Shown here piece after piece: positions 48,336 to 59,830 of a DNA stretch of 64,000 bases (the first letter of the stretch is position 1; each line of letters starts with the position of its first letter). The DNA is from Morchella semilibera. Its lineage: Eukaryota; Ascomycota; Pezizomycetes; Pezizales; Morchellaceae. The notes under the pieces were generated by a model that ran no database searches, had not been told where the DNA came from, and saw only the letters and a program-made list of their open reading frames with translations. The stretch lies in contig CM018605.1 in assembly GCA_009192285.1 (NCBI GenBank), positions 62,001 to 126,000 on the forward strand, written 5' to 3'. A program made the translations under genes and the position numbers.

Positions 48336-50442
48336 GATATTAGGGATGTATGACTTCACATGTTTTGTCGTTCAGGTTAAGAGGGGGGGAGGGGGACTTT
48401 GGCGGTCAGTGAGGGACTGATAATAGGTCAGCACATGCATTGTGATGCCTGGTGCATGTATCAATGAATTCTCTTATCCTAGCAAGATAATGGTAACTAT
48501 TTTATACCAGGACGATAGTACTTGCACTTTATTTATCATAATTCCCTTAAAATTTTGATACTCACAAGTTCGAGTGATATCATGTGATGATCATGAGTAT
48601 GGGAAACTACCACGAATAGAGAAATGTGAACGATTGTCACTAGCAACACTCGAAGATTCTTTTCTTTGGGGCGTTGTTTTGTTGACACGTACCAATCGTT
48701 CTCTCGTGTTGATGTGGTCCCGCGAGGTCGGAGGTCCGTGACTTTATACTTTCTGATAATTCTTTATTTTTCAAGCTAGGTCTCTAGAATTCAGTTTCTA
48801 CTATTGAAAATCGAGTGACATACCCCCCGCTGGTACGGGTTAAGGCTAAGGACTAAATCGCGAGTACTCTGCTATTTTTGCTAGTGATAGAGCTCTCTGA
48901 GGGACCCTGTAAGTGGGGTTAGAGACTTTCTGGATGTGATAGAATCATCTAGTGTAGCGGCAAAATGAGGAAAACTCTACGGCCGTTGTACCCACTCTAC
49001 TCTTGTAATAGGATCTCTCAAGTCTGTTCACTCGTCATAGAGGATTAACCGATTTTTTAACAGTTGCCCCAAATTATCTAAAGAATATGAGGTTAATAGT
49101 TGATGTCGGGAAAAAAAGGAGGTTGGTTACTTATGACTTGAGAAAGACGTTATTTGTGTTAAAGTGCTAGTTTTGTTATCCGCAATCATCGATTTTGTCT
49201 ACCGAAAATGATAAGTTCGAACTGCAATTCCTAGACCAAATGCTCTCTAAGGAAGCTATATCACCATACCCTTTGGTTTCTCGTATCTAACGAGTTCAGA
49301 TGTTACCTCCGTAGATGCGTCATCGGATGTATGTGTCGTTGGCCACGCTTCCTAGGAAAGTTTCGTGTTTGATGTGTTTTAACTTTCTATGCGCACCTTT
49401 CCCCTCCACTCTTTCCTCTGATCCGTATGCATGACCGATACTGATAACTCTAGCAACCTGAATTTCCTGAATCCCGAGCCCTTGGTTGGGAGGATATGTA
49501 CTCATATTCTGCTTCGATCGGTCGTCTTGAAATGTAGGGCTGATGAAGGTTGGTGAGCCTCGGTTTTGAGCCCATTATGAAGACACGTAGCCAAGATTAG
49601 GCTATCATGCAACTTGTAAAAATCCAGGCGGGGCGGAGGACTGTGGTGTTGTTGCTATTGGGACGTTGGGAATCACGGGGGTATCACTAACATATACGGT
49701 ATACCTGCGTAACACAAGGCTGCAGTTTCAAGTGGTACATACATAGGCTGACAGCTGAGTCATTAACACAACTTACCCCACCAACACGAACCGTTAATCA
49801 AACATCTATTACATCTATTACTAGGCATTCTCGGTGCCTGAAACTGACGCGAGAATCTTTTAGCCGAACTAGGTGGCGGTCCAACCTTTGCATATTGTAC
49901 TCTCTTCAGCTCTGCCTCGTGTCTAGCCAGCCTTCTTTTGATTGACCAATAATCAGGTGTGAACGAACCCTAACTACGGAGAAGCTGTGAGGTACAAACC
50001 TTGGCGCCAAGTAGTAGTTTGGTTGGGCACGAGACAGCATGTAGACTGATGTACATGTAGTTCCCTACGGCTGCGGGTACATCTTCTCGTAATTGGTGGG
50101 CAGTAATTACATATGCTAATATAAGTACATTGCTTGCACTGTCTAGGAGGGGAGTTCCAAGGTGTGTTGTTATTCAGAACACTAGAGTACTACATGTAGG
50201 AAAGGCCCGGATCAACGAAGCGTATGTTACATAAAAGCTAGACTCTAGGTAAATTAATGTGAATACAGGTATGTATGTAATGATACAAGACGATGTATAT
50301 AGACTATACGTAAAATTTGAAGGAAATAGACAAAAGAATGTAGTTTGTTGTAGTGGTTCACCAGGACCGTATTCTAAACCTGAAAGTGTCATTAAAATCG
50401 TTATCAATTAAAGGCTGCACTGCAGCTGAAATCGTGCCCAGA
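48336..50442. other. Intergenic stretch
   Basis: No gene is supported. A 61-codon minus-strand frame (49320-49505) has no recognisable motif. Two TACATGTA copies lie at 50052 and 50191. It contains the 3' flanks of the GH127 gene (+) and the vWA gene (-). Confidence 0.55.
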
Positions 50443-52779
50443 CTATCTTATTCGTCTAGGTCTGGCCGGTGTTGGAAGAATTCCCTGAGTTAATCGCGTA
50501 ACGAGCTGGTCGAAATTAGCTGGGTGACTCAAATTAGCGCACTTGGTGCAGCGACATACCCAATTTTCTAGTTGAAGGTTATTTCCTTGCAAACTCTCTA
50601 GCTTCTTATCAAGGAGTTCTGAGGTGCAATGAACGTTTGGAGATCGTAAAAGGCCATGGACAAATTTCGTTGCCTGAATATCGTTCCCGACTTGGTTGAC
50701 TTGAAATACGACAACTAGAGTGATATCTTCCGTGTTAACGAGGGGGTATTTAAAAAATCAATATATATGGAGGACTTGTGGCTTACGGGAAGGGTCATAT
50801 CCGCGTTTTAGCAGTTCTTTCCGGCAGTCTGCGATCACATCTTTGAAAGTATTCGGTTCTTCTCCCAGGGGCTATTTAGACAGGTTAGCGATGAGATCCG
50901 GAGAAACAATTGAATTTGCATTTCTACCTCGCCGTCCGTTATTATTGAAACCAGCAGTGGTCGCGTGAGGCTATTTGAGTCGATCTTGTCAAATACCAAA
51001 GGCTTCAATATTTTATCTCGTAGACTAGTTCCAAGTCTAGTGTATAGTCCGGTGAAGCTCATCTGAGATAAAACCGCTTCGACGTCCTCCACAGTGCGAA
51101 TGTTGTTGAATCTGCTGTCTACCCCTTCGTCGTTAAGAGATCTCACTTTGATGCCTTCTGTCTTAAACAACCCAGTGATCTTGGCAATACGTCTGACCAT
51201 TTCCTCCAACGCAGGTATCCGCCTTTCGCGCTGCATTGAGCCACTATCGTCTAAATTTTTTGAATTAGCAAGATTTAGGTGACTGATTGGACCTCCGGAA
51301 TGTGAGCCTACCACACAGTATAATGACATCGTAAAGAGCCACTTTTGCCATACTGGCAATGTCATCAGGTATACAAGTACTTTCATCGACATCATCTGGT
51401 TTTAAAGTTGCCTTTCTCCTTACAAGCTCTGCCGCTCTATCAGAAACACGCTGCACATAAGGGTCGCCTTCTGCGTAAAATGTGTCAAGTTTCATTTCTT
51501 CCACAAAGCTTGATAGGTCTTGCTTGAATTCCTCTTGGGATTGTGGAGCATCAGTCAACTTAGGGCAATGATAGGATGAGGAAGTATCTGTGTGATTCAC
51601 GCAAGGTGAGTAGTGTCCAAGTTGTGTCTTCAGTATAAAGATTTTTAGCTTACCTGTCCCGTCTTCTGCAGGTGCTGCGCCCTGAGCATAAGACTTTGAC
51701 TCAGGGTAAATGGGAGACATTCGTGCTAGTGGATTAAACGGTTCATTTTCCGTAACCACTTGGGCTCTAGTACTTCGATGATGACGGCGTGCGGGGGGAT
51801 TGACCTGAGTTGTGGATGCCTGAGTAGCCCTTGTTTCTGCGGCTGGGACGAGGCCTCTATCTGGAGTGCTCTGATCATGACTGGCGGGCCGAGGACGCCT
51901 TCGTTGGGGCTGTGGACTACCCACAGAAGCGCTGGATATGACAGAGACAGTCGTTAATGCCTCTGTTTCTACATCCGGTGTAATATATTTACGTTCGAAC
52001 TTACGCCGAGAGCGTAGAGAGGGCGTAGGGGAAGGGGTAGTTTGGGACTCGTCAAGAAGTGTCTCTGAAGAAGGATTTTTCGTGGGAATGTCTTCTCCCT
52101 CTGATTCTACTAGGGTAGAAGATCCGGACGAAACAGACTCCGAAATTGCTTTCTTCCTAATGGCCGGGTCTATCTCGACATCTCGTCTACTGCGTGAGGA
52201 CTTTGGCTTTGCCGAGTATAGGGTTTTAAGTGAGCTCGCTCTCTCACTGCTAGCCGTGGATGGGTGTCTCTCCCGGTGAGACTTGCGGGGGGATGATCTC
52301 TGGCTACTAGACGTAGATGGATCTCTTCCTCGCCGCGATTTTGAGCGAGAAGTTCTCTCACTACCAGAAGTTGATGAGTTTCGCCCACGTTCAGACCTCG
52401 AGGTGGACGATTTCTTGTCTCCATTAGATGCTGTATCATTTCTCCGCTTTGGTGGACTGTCCGCAGTAATTGAATGGGATTCGTGTTTCCTATGGGCTTT
52501 CTCGGGGGTTCGCTGTGTAGGAGGGGTGGTTGTAGTTTTTGTAGTTTTATTTTGCGTAATGTGGTGTTTTGCTGATTTCTTTGGCAGACCCGATGTCTTC
52601 AAACTTCTATCAGAGCTAACACTACTCACAGAGGAGATAGATTTGCTCTTCTTCGAGCTTGTGGATTGCGGGTAGAGATCATCTTTGGAACTAGGGCGAG
52701 TTCTATAATATGATTTCTCTGAGGGGTCAATCTCTTCTACGGAGATACAAGGACTTCGACAGGGCCAGCACCAGCACAT
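50443..52779 (-). CDS. vWA-domain protein with Cys-rich N-terminus and long Ser/Arg-rich region
   Basis: Exons: 52779-51654, 51587-51312, 51250-50928, 50871-50787 and 50714-50443; about 693 residues. The ATG at 52779 is chosen over a longer TTG-started frame. The N-terminus MCWCWPCRSPC has four closely spaced cysteines, a likely S-acylation signal. Residues ~20-370 are Ser/Arg/Lys-rich and disordered. A von Willebrand factor A domain starts near residue 455: ALYDVIILCDDSGSMQ carries the MIDAS motif DDSGS (468-472), followed later by LVSIITDGE. Fungal proteins of this type are uncharacterised; vWA domains usually mediate metal-dependent protein contacts. The first intron (66 bp) is a multiple of three and could be retained without a frame change. 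The end is uncertain: read through, the last exon ends at 50443; using a 40-bp possible intron (50559-50520) would stop at 50490. The read-through form is preferred because 40 bp is very short. Confidence 0.82.
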
Positions 52780-52960
52780 TGATTTGTTTTGATAGAGCAA
52801 GAGGTTATGGAGTTTTATGGTTCTTCCCCCTATAATAAAATCTCTGGGGGGGGGGGGCTATTTACTTTAAACACCTATGTACCAGATAAGTATTTGTTGT
52901 ACTCAATGTATTGTTTGTACAATGATATCAGCTAACAGTCATTTAAGGATGATTACTTAT

Positions 52961-53025
52961 CACTCATCGAGGATGAGTGCACAAACTATCTGTCAAACCA
53001 CACCGTTCGATCAATGATTCGAACG
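52961..53025. repeat. Two adjacent short hairpins
   Basis: First: CACTCATC (52961-52968) and GATGAGTG (52972-52979) with a 3-nt loop. Second: CGTTCGA (53004-53010) and TCGAACG (53019-53025) with an 8-nt loop. They lie about 180-250 bp upstream of the vWA start codon, so a promoter role is possible. Confidence 0.6.
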
Positions 53026-54045
53026 CGTCAACCCCGCTTAGTGCAACTCAAGGAGGCGTTGTGCAGTGTAATGTTACTGTATCGATTCTATGGGTGAATA
53101 AGTGCCATCGGGTGCACACCCATTTATGATATTAGTTTTGGGCATCTCGTTTCACAAGACAAATAACCAATCAGGTACGATTCCGGGAAAGCAGGGCTAT
53201 AAATTGGCTCAACGGTACCCCATTGAGGGGTCTCCGCAATATCTACCACTCGATTTTGATGCGCGAAGCAATAATACTGGAAGCCACCTGGCATAGAAGC
53301 AGTCCAATTTGAATTCCTCCTGGACTACTGACTAGCAGGTACATACATGTATATATATTAAATTGCGGAGGAGCTACCACCCGGAGCTCTCTAAATAAAA
53401 AAATAAAAAAATCATCTTGAGTTGTTTCTGGTAGGTGTAAAAGTGTCTTGCCTTGAAGAACAACAGTTTTAAAAAAAAGAATTTGTTCCTGCTTCGTTCG
53501 TGTACATGTGTCCATGTACACACATGCTATACCTACGTCAAGTGATATTTCGCCTTGACGCGGCTCTTGAAATTACGAGAAACATTTAGAATCCCGTAGT
53601 ATTCCGCTCATGTTCGTGCGTCCATGGAACTTACCGCGTGGCGTATAAATTCTTAGCACAGATAGCATATTCTGCATATTCTGTGAGTACACGTTCCTAT
53701 TCTTGGTTGTTGAAACATTCCAGTTTGTAATAAGACTTACAAACATGGCCTCACGTAAGTTTTATCCGCCCTTCATGGGTATGTGAATCTCGTCTTCTAT
53801 ATGATCGATCAGATCCAATTAACTGCATTTAGATAGATTTGTATGCCCAGAGACCAAAAAAGGTTGCGTGCACGGCCCGAGCCGAACGCCACAGAGAAGA
53901 GTATCGTTGGTTCGATTGATTAGCTTGCCTGTCGGGAATCTTAGCGATCAGGTAATTTATGTTTCCATTCCTTGCGATCTGGTGATGTACGTGCGGATCT
54001 GATCATTGGCCCATTAGTGAGCTAGACCAGGATTGATGCAGGGGA

Positions 54046-54063
54046 TTAAGGGTTAGGGTTAAA
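54046..54063. repeat. Short interstitial telomere-like repeat
   Basis: TTAAGGGTTAGGGTTAAA contains two GGGTTA units in intergenic DNA. Confidence 0.65.
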
Positions 54064-54554
54064 TGGTTGGCTCGCGAAACGACAACGTCTTTATCTGTGC
54101 ATGCATAAACTGTTTCGATCGATTCAACTTGATTTAAATTAATTCAGCTATCTCCAAACTTTTTTTGGTGCACGAGTGAGCTATCATGACTCGATCCTTA
54201 GCATACTTATCCTCAAGTAATGTTTACGTTTCGGTGCGCCGAACCCGTGTGTGTGTGGGGGGGGGGGTGGGGGGCGGGGTTGAAACGAAACAAGAATATT
54301 TCGTGAACAGAAAAACGGAAATCAAACTATCTTTTTGTGTTTGCCATGGGTAGATCTATAGATTAACTGTCTTTCCAAGATCAATCCTTGTGTTTAATTG
54401 TTTCCCAAAAACTTGCAGCACAGTGGCGCATGTAGCAGATCTAGATTGCATGTACATTTAATTAAACATTTGCTATTATATTATTAAACTTACAAAGTGA
54501 AACTACTTCCTATCTACACGTATGCGACTATTTATATATTCGGCCCCTTTTCTT

Positions 54555-56715
54555 CTATGCCCCATAAGTCGGGAGACTGGGTTTTCCGCCGACCAGGCGA
54601 TGGTGCTCAGAAAACGGCATAAATTTCCTCTCCTTTCCACGGGATGGGGCAGTCCTCGAAGCCAACACAACCCGCTGGAAGTCGAACTTCTTTTCAGGCA
54701 ACAAATCATAGATGGCCTTTGCGTATTCACTATCAATGCAATAACACTGCGAAAGATAGTTGATCTGGATCATCTCAGAGTCAACCAGCTTCAACACCCC
54801 TGCCGTATTGGAGTGTAGATCAGCACGTTGCTTAGAGCACATTACATCCCTGTAGAGCCCTTTTGCCTGCTCATACTCCTTCATAGTTCCCTCGGAGTAG
54901 TGTCCCTGGCGGGAGGCAACGGCGTTGGCAACTTGGTACGGCGCTTCGGCGGTGTCCGGGCGGAAGCGGTTATCAAAGCTGTTGGGAACGTAATGTGAGT
55001 TGCCACCGGTGTTGGCGTCGGCGCGCAGGGGACCGTCAAAGTTGATGCTAGAATAGGACTGGGTCATGAAAGGGCAGTTGACAGGGACTTGGTGAAGATT
55101 GACGCCGAGGCGGTGGTACTGTGCATCGCGGTAAAAGAAGGTGCGGAATTGGAGAAGCATGTCAGGGCTATCCTCGATTCCAGGAACCATACTACCAGGC
55201 GAGAAAGCAGCTTGTTCGACATCACGATGGTAGTTCTCAGGGTTTTTGTTTAGGACGAGCTTTCCAAATTCTTGCAGCTACTCGCGAGTATCAGCACTGC
55301 TAAAAATACTTTGAACTTTCTAGGAAATACTAACTGGGAACCGGAGTTTGGGCCAAATCTTAGTCACATCAAAAGGGTCAAAACCAAGCTTGATAGGATC
55401 GGCCTCCTCGGGCTTCATTATCTGGACTTTCGCAGTCCAGGTGATCTTCTCGCCCCTTTCGATCGCCTGCCAGAGATCCCTCTTGGCATAATCAGGGTCC
55501 TCGCCTTATCATTCTTAGTAAACTCCGGTGGAAACTTTGATATTGGAATTGAATACCCACCAGACATACGGACAGCCTCTGGCCAGGTGAACTGCTGCTG
55601 GCGGTGGTCTGCAATGAAGTGATACTTGATGTAGACAAATTCACCATTTTTGTTTACCCTAAGACCCGTATCTGATTAGTTGCTATACTTCGTACAGAAC
55701 TAGACTAGATAAAATTTCAACTTACCACTTGAAAGTGTGGCATCCGTAACCATGTTGATACCTCCACCCCTTAGGGGTTCCATGATTACTGAAGAACATC
55801 ATACCCGCATGGTTGCTGCAACAAACCCGGCCTGTCAGTCCTCGCCCCTTATCAAAGGGCTATTTGAATGGTTACACACCTCTCGGGGACATTTGCCAAG
55901 AAGTCAAAACAACTGTTATAATCAAGCAAGAAGTTCGCTGGGTTTCTCTGCTGAGAACGAATCACATCCGGACCCTGAATCGGGTCGCGGCAGAAGAATA
56001 TCGGCTACAAATTAAACGATATCAGCCATCTTTCAAATAAAAACAACGCAGGGTGGTAGGGGTAAAAATTTACCCAGTTAAGTCCAACGATATCATAGTT
56101 TCCCTCCTCTGTGTAATGTTTGATGGCGAAACCACGAGGGTTCCTGCCAGAATCAGGGAACTCCTTGCCGAAAGTAACAGTGGAGAAGCGAAGAAAGATT
56201 GGGGTCCTCTTCCCAGCTTCACCGTAAAGGCGGGCCTGTGAGGGACGAAGTTTGGCGTTGTTAGTGTTGCAGGCAGCTTGGTGGAGTTAGGGTTAGGGTC
56301 TATTTACTTTGGTGAGATGCGACATATCCTTGGTACACTCAAAGTATCCAAATGCCCCCGAACCAGCCGGGTGCACCATCCCTAAAATCAACTGCCTCAG
56401 CTCTTTAAACATAGGATAGTAGGGGCGAGAATAGTATTACTTACTCTCCAATGTCTTGCTCCTATTGAAAGTCTGCTGCTTCTGCAACAAAAACGTATCA
56501 CTCACCAATGGCAAACCACCTACGTTCTTACTGTGCGCAATATCAGGCCATGGGATACCCTCATTGTTAGTATGATACGGTGCATCATCTTCTCTCTTTC
56601 CACCCTCGGTGACGCCAGTGATCCTAGCTGCGGTCACGGCAGGGCCATCATTGGCACCTTGGAAGAGAGTAGTCCTTTGGGCTGGACGCGGATTTGAATT
56701 GCCTATGTTTGACAT
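54555..56715 (-). CDS. Monofunctional haem catalase
   Basis: Eight exons: 56715-56445, 56381-56308, 56235-56074, 56004-55880, 55815-55726, 55658-55561, 55504-55335 and 55277-54555; 570 residues, small-subunit type. Every junction keeps frame. It converts hydrogen peroxide to water and oxygen. Visible landmarks are [36 protein letters not shown] (distal His at 94), [10 protein letters not shown] (distal Asn at 168), [38 protein letters not shown] and [13 protein letters not shown] (R375, proximal haem-ligand Tyr at 379). No signal peptide and no SKL-type C-terminus (it ends TYGA), so the cytosol is the simplest location. The [16 protein letters not shown] variant and ~570-residue length match an ascomycete subgroup that includes EasC-like catalases. 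No ergot-type cluster genes are nearby, so a general peroxide-detoxifying role is inferred. Intron 2 holds a TTAGGG-like repeat. Confidence 0.92.
56286..56299. repeat. Telomere-like repeat in catalase intron 2
   Basis: GTTAGGGTTAGGG, two TTAGGG units, inside the 72-bp second intron of the catalase gene. Confidence 0.7.
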
Positions 56716-57568
56716 TCGGAGTTTTCTTTGTTAAGACGATAAAGAAGTGTTGCAGAAGACGGAGACCTGGGAATAAATAAGGACTCCTTTCCTAGGACTC
56801 AAGGGTAAACATTATGACGGAATCTTACTCTAATATATATGTAAGAGGAGATAAAACCTCGCAGAAGAGCAAGAAGATTAGCTCGCTTGCCTGTGTCATA
56901 TTTGCTGGTGAAAAGGAACGGATCTCTTACCCGCAATGGATTAATTAAGGGCTATAACAATATAGCGGGTATATACATTCGCAGAACTGTACTGCTGTTA
57001 ATAATGTACTCGCCACTATTTAAGTGCACTGGGTAGATTCTAGCATCGCTTCCAGATTGGATCGATGGAGTGGGGCGACGTACACTTAAATTGGAGCCGA
57101 GTTCTCCATCCGTAAATCTGTCGGAAAACTCGCAACTTTTGAGGGTGAAGGTACTAGACTTAAAGGGATAACCTTTCCGACGAGAGATTGATTCGGTACG
57201 CAGTCTAGTACATACCTGCGACATGGTGACATATGTTGCCGGGTGTTACTGATTTGCTACTGATTATCTGATCTTAGATGCAGATAACTGATAACGATAG
57301 CGATAAGTGATCTATGTACCTACATACATGTATGTACATCATAAATCTTATCATTGTGGCACAGTTGCTGATCAAGCACAGTTCTTATCTCGTATTCGCC
57401 GAGTCATCTACCGCGTAACCAGGCTATGTATGCTACGTACATACAAGCAAGAGCTGTGGCAGAATGCGTGTCTGCCTAGAGGGTCGGTCCACGATATAAT
57501 GGATAGTAAATCTCCCTCTAGCTTTAGAGTACACTTGACGAATTTTAAAGCTATAATTATATTAAGCG
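56716..57568. other. Divergent promoter region of catalase and F-box genes
   Basis: This separates the catalase start (-) from the F-box start (+). A 90-codon minus-strand frame (56952-57224) has no recognisable domain and opens with ATGTCGCAG followed by GTATGT, so a small non-coding or leader exon cannot be ruled out. One TACATGTA lies at 57325-57332. Confidence 0.5.
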
Positions 57569-59191
57569 ATGTCGCAGTCACTCCCTCTCCATATTGCGCT
57601 CCACCTTATACCTTATATATCACCTCGCGATATAGCACGATGCCAAAGGGTCTGTAGGTCCTGGCATACGACCTTCACTTCTCCACCCCTTCTCTCTGCT
57701 GCACTTCGTACACACTTCCCTCGCGCCTACGAAGTCCGTACGCATGCCATCCAGAACACCTCCACATTTTCTACCATCTCGGCCCGCTATAGAGCCCTCG
57801 AGCTAGGAATCCCTCGGCAGGAACTCCATTTCTCGATCAAGAAGTCGAGGAGAGATGCTTACGTATGGACATTCTCCTCCAATCTCCTGGTGTTCCAGTC
57901 TTTGCATTATCCGGAGGCAACCTTGACGCTTGTGTATTTCGACCCCACTCCTGGTTGTAGGATAGTAAAGTCCGGCCAGATCAAGTTGAAGGATCATACA
58001 AAGTCGGTGGTGAGGGTTAAGGTGTGCGGCAACATCTTAGTTGTAGAACGTTCGGAGGAGCAGAGAGACATGAGTAGATCTCGCTACTTTTCAAGTACGG
58101 AATGTTATCGTTTGAACTATGGCGAAGACGATGATGAAGTGAAAGCAGTGTTGATGTGTAATATCAACACGTTCGAATTCATATATATCGACTACTCTCA
58201 CCAGATACTTACCGATGTATCCAGCCGGTACTATGCGGCTTACTCAAAGTCATCGCCAGGTGTGGAGCGGCAATTATTTGTGTGGGATGTGGCGACTGGA
58301 GGGGTGGTTAAAGTTGTACCAGGTGAAGCTCTGGGGGGGATGGGCTTGATGGTTGAACTTATTCTGGTTGGCGATAAAATCGTATTGGTAGGGAACGATA
58401 AAAGAAATAACAACTTCCGGCGGTGGGGACAGTTTCAAGATGATTGGGGCTTTCTCTCACACTTCCGTGTCTTTGAAATCCTAGAATTGGAGGGGTCACA
58501 GAAGGACCAGGTTGGTGGGTTTGTGGGGAGGAAAAAAGTGGAGTGCCCCAAGGAATCGAACCTCTTATCCACTGCGTTTAAAGTCTCTGGGCGTGAAGGG
58601 GAGGAAGATCAAGAAGCAGCAATCATCCTCTGGGAACTTGAAGACGCGACCAAGAATGCTACCGCATACCATTACACCCTCGCCACATCCGCTTCTGCCT
58701 CTTATCCAATTAATTCACCACTAACACCAACCTATCAATACCGCCTAGATGAAAGCGATGACTCAAGTTTACAGCCCGGTTTATATATACCAACCGATGC
58801 CAAAAGGTCCTCCCCGTTCATCGTAAAATCGAGGGAACCACTAAGCTTTAACATGGAATTTACTGGCCGAAATGAGGAGTTCCTGGATACAAGACTTATG
58901 CTATACCATCTCAAAATTCAAAGCTTCTACCCCTCCTCCGATGTCCCGGGAGTGATGGAGCTAGAATGGCAGACAAAGCTTAAGGATAGAAAAGATAATA
59001 GTAAAGAGAGAAAGGTACATTCTGCGGATAGAAATGTAAGTTATTTGAATGTTCATGGAATGGATGTGGCGGGCGATGAGCGCATGAGTTCGTTCTTGGA
59101 ACTGAGTGCCTCTGGGTCTATGGACTTGGTGGTGTTGGTGTGGGATCGACCTTTCAAAACCGGGGGTAGGGTACTGGAGTTGTCTGTATAG
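57569..59191 (+). CDS. F-box protein
   Basis: Intronless, 540 residues from the ATG at 57569. Residues ~4-47 form an F-box: LPLHIALHLIPYISPRDIAR, then CQRVCRSWHTTFTSPPLLSA, with the usual Leu/Pro start and CRxW core. F-box proteins bind Skp1 in SCF ubiquitin ligases. The rest is a long region of repeated beta-strand-like segments (for example VWTFSSNLLVFQSL, VVRVKVCGNILVVERS, RQLFVWDVATGGVVKVV and LMVELILVGDKIVLVGND), suggesting a beta-propeller-like substrate-binding part without clear WD signatures. Such proteins are numerous and fast-evolving in Pezizomycotina, and the target is unknown. It is divergent from the catalase gene. Codon use is near the AT-rich background, unlike the aldolase and NUDIX genes. 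Confidence 0.83.
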   Translation: MSQSLPLHIALHLIPYISPRDIARCQRVCRSWHTTFTSPPLLSAALRTHFPRAYEVRTHAIQNTSTFSTISARYRALELGIPRQELHFSIKKSRRDAYVWTFSSNLLVFQSLHYPEATLTLVYFDPTPGCRIVKSGQIKLKDHTKSVVRVKVCGNILVVERSEEQRDMSRSRYFSSTECYRLNYGEDDDEVKAVLMCNINTFEFIYIDYSHQILTDVSSRYYAAYSKSSPGVERQLFVWDVATGGVVKVVPGEALGGMGLMVELILVGDKIVLVGNDKRNNNFRRWGQFQDDWGFLSHFRVFEILELEGSQKDQVGGFVGRKKVECPKESNLLSTAFKVSGREGEEDQEAAIILWELEDATKNATAYHYTLATSASASYPINSPLTPTYQYRLDESDDSSLQPGLYIPTDAKRSSPFIVKSREPLSFNMEFTGRNEEFLDTRLMLYHLKIQSFYPSSDVPGVMELEWQTKLKDRKDNSKERKVHSADRNVSYLNVHGMDVAGDERMSSFLELSASGSMDLVVLVWDRPFKTGGRVLELSV

Positions 59192-59402
59192 TTTGTGACT
59201 TTCCGAAGTATCTGTCTGAGGAAATCATCTTGTAGATGCATGTATTTTAGCCTCGAACTATTCCTATTTTTCAGCCGAAGTATCTCCCTAGCGTGTTAGT
59301 GTATACCATTTATATCTATAACTGTGGGGTTCTCCGATCCGAAAGATTTTATGCGATATACTTTGATAAGAGCACTTCCCCCCAAACCCCCTGCGTTAGT
59401 AA

Positions 59403-59521
59403 TAGGCCCTTTGCGCAAAAGACTCCAGAGTCTTTTTCCGTAACCTGATTGGTGCATATCCTCCCATCAACCAATCACACAAGTAGAAGAAGACTCTGGA
59501 GTCTTTTGCGCGAAGGGCCTA
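59403..59521. mobile_element. Hairpin MITE with TA target-site duplication
   Basis: A 119-bp near-palindrome. The left arm starts TAGGCCCTTTGCGCAAAAG; the reverse complement of the right arm starts TAGGCCCTTCGCGCAAAAG. The arms match over about 32 bp with one difference. Each arm continues into its own palindrome, AAAAGACTCCAGAGTCTTTT on the left. Inner TGATTGGT and ACCAATCA blocks pair too, so the whole can fold into one stem. Terminal TA on both sides suggests a TA target duplication (Tc1/mariner-like). No ORF, so non-autonomous. Confidence 0.75.
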
Positions 59522-59797
59522 ATATGTGGTGGGAAGCTGCGTGGTGAAGAGCAACTATTTGGGGATAAAAATATTTATCTGTCAAAATTGAGCTCGATTA
59601 AAAGGCCTACCCGATGATATTAGCAACACTATCACCTGCAAAAAGAAAGTATTACTATGGCCCAAATCTCGTCCCAACGTTGATTTGTGAGGGGTTATTT
59701 AGGCCGAAATTAATGCAAATATGTGATTAGTTGTCCACAATTAAAGGTCGCAAACTGACTTTTATAATTTGGAAGTCCATTGACCTCCAACCAAAAT

Positions 59798-59830
59798 GGT
59801 TCCGAGTGGTATAGCGGTTCACGCATCAAG
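59798..59830 (+). other. tRNA-like fragment with A-box (possible SINE head or tRNA relic)
   Basis: The sequence begins GGTTCCGAGTGGTATAGC, like the acceptor and D-arm of a eukaryotic tRNA, and TGGTATAGCGG (59807-59817) fits the pol III A-box. No B-box (GGTTCGANTCC) or matching 3' acceptor strand was found in the next 100 bases, so a functional tRNA is unlikely. Confidence 0.35.

Larger units (their letters stand above)
52780..54554. other. Intergenic stretch upstream of the vWA gene
   Basis: No gene is supported. It holds a G12 run near 52849, two small hairpins (52961-52979 and 53004-53025), a TACATGTA (53344-53351), a telomere-like TTAAGGGTTAGGGTTAAA (54046-54063) and a G-rich run near 54253-54280. 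Confidence 0.55.
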
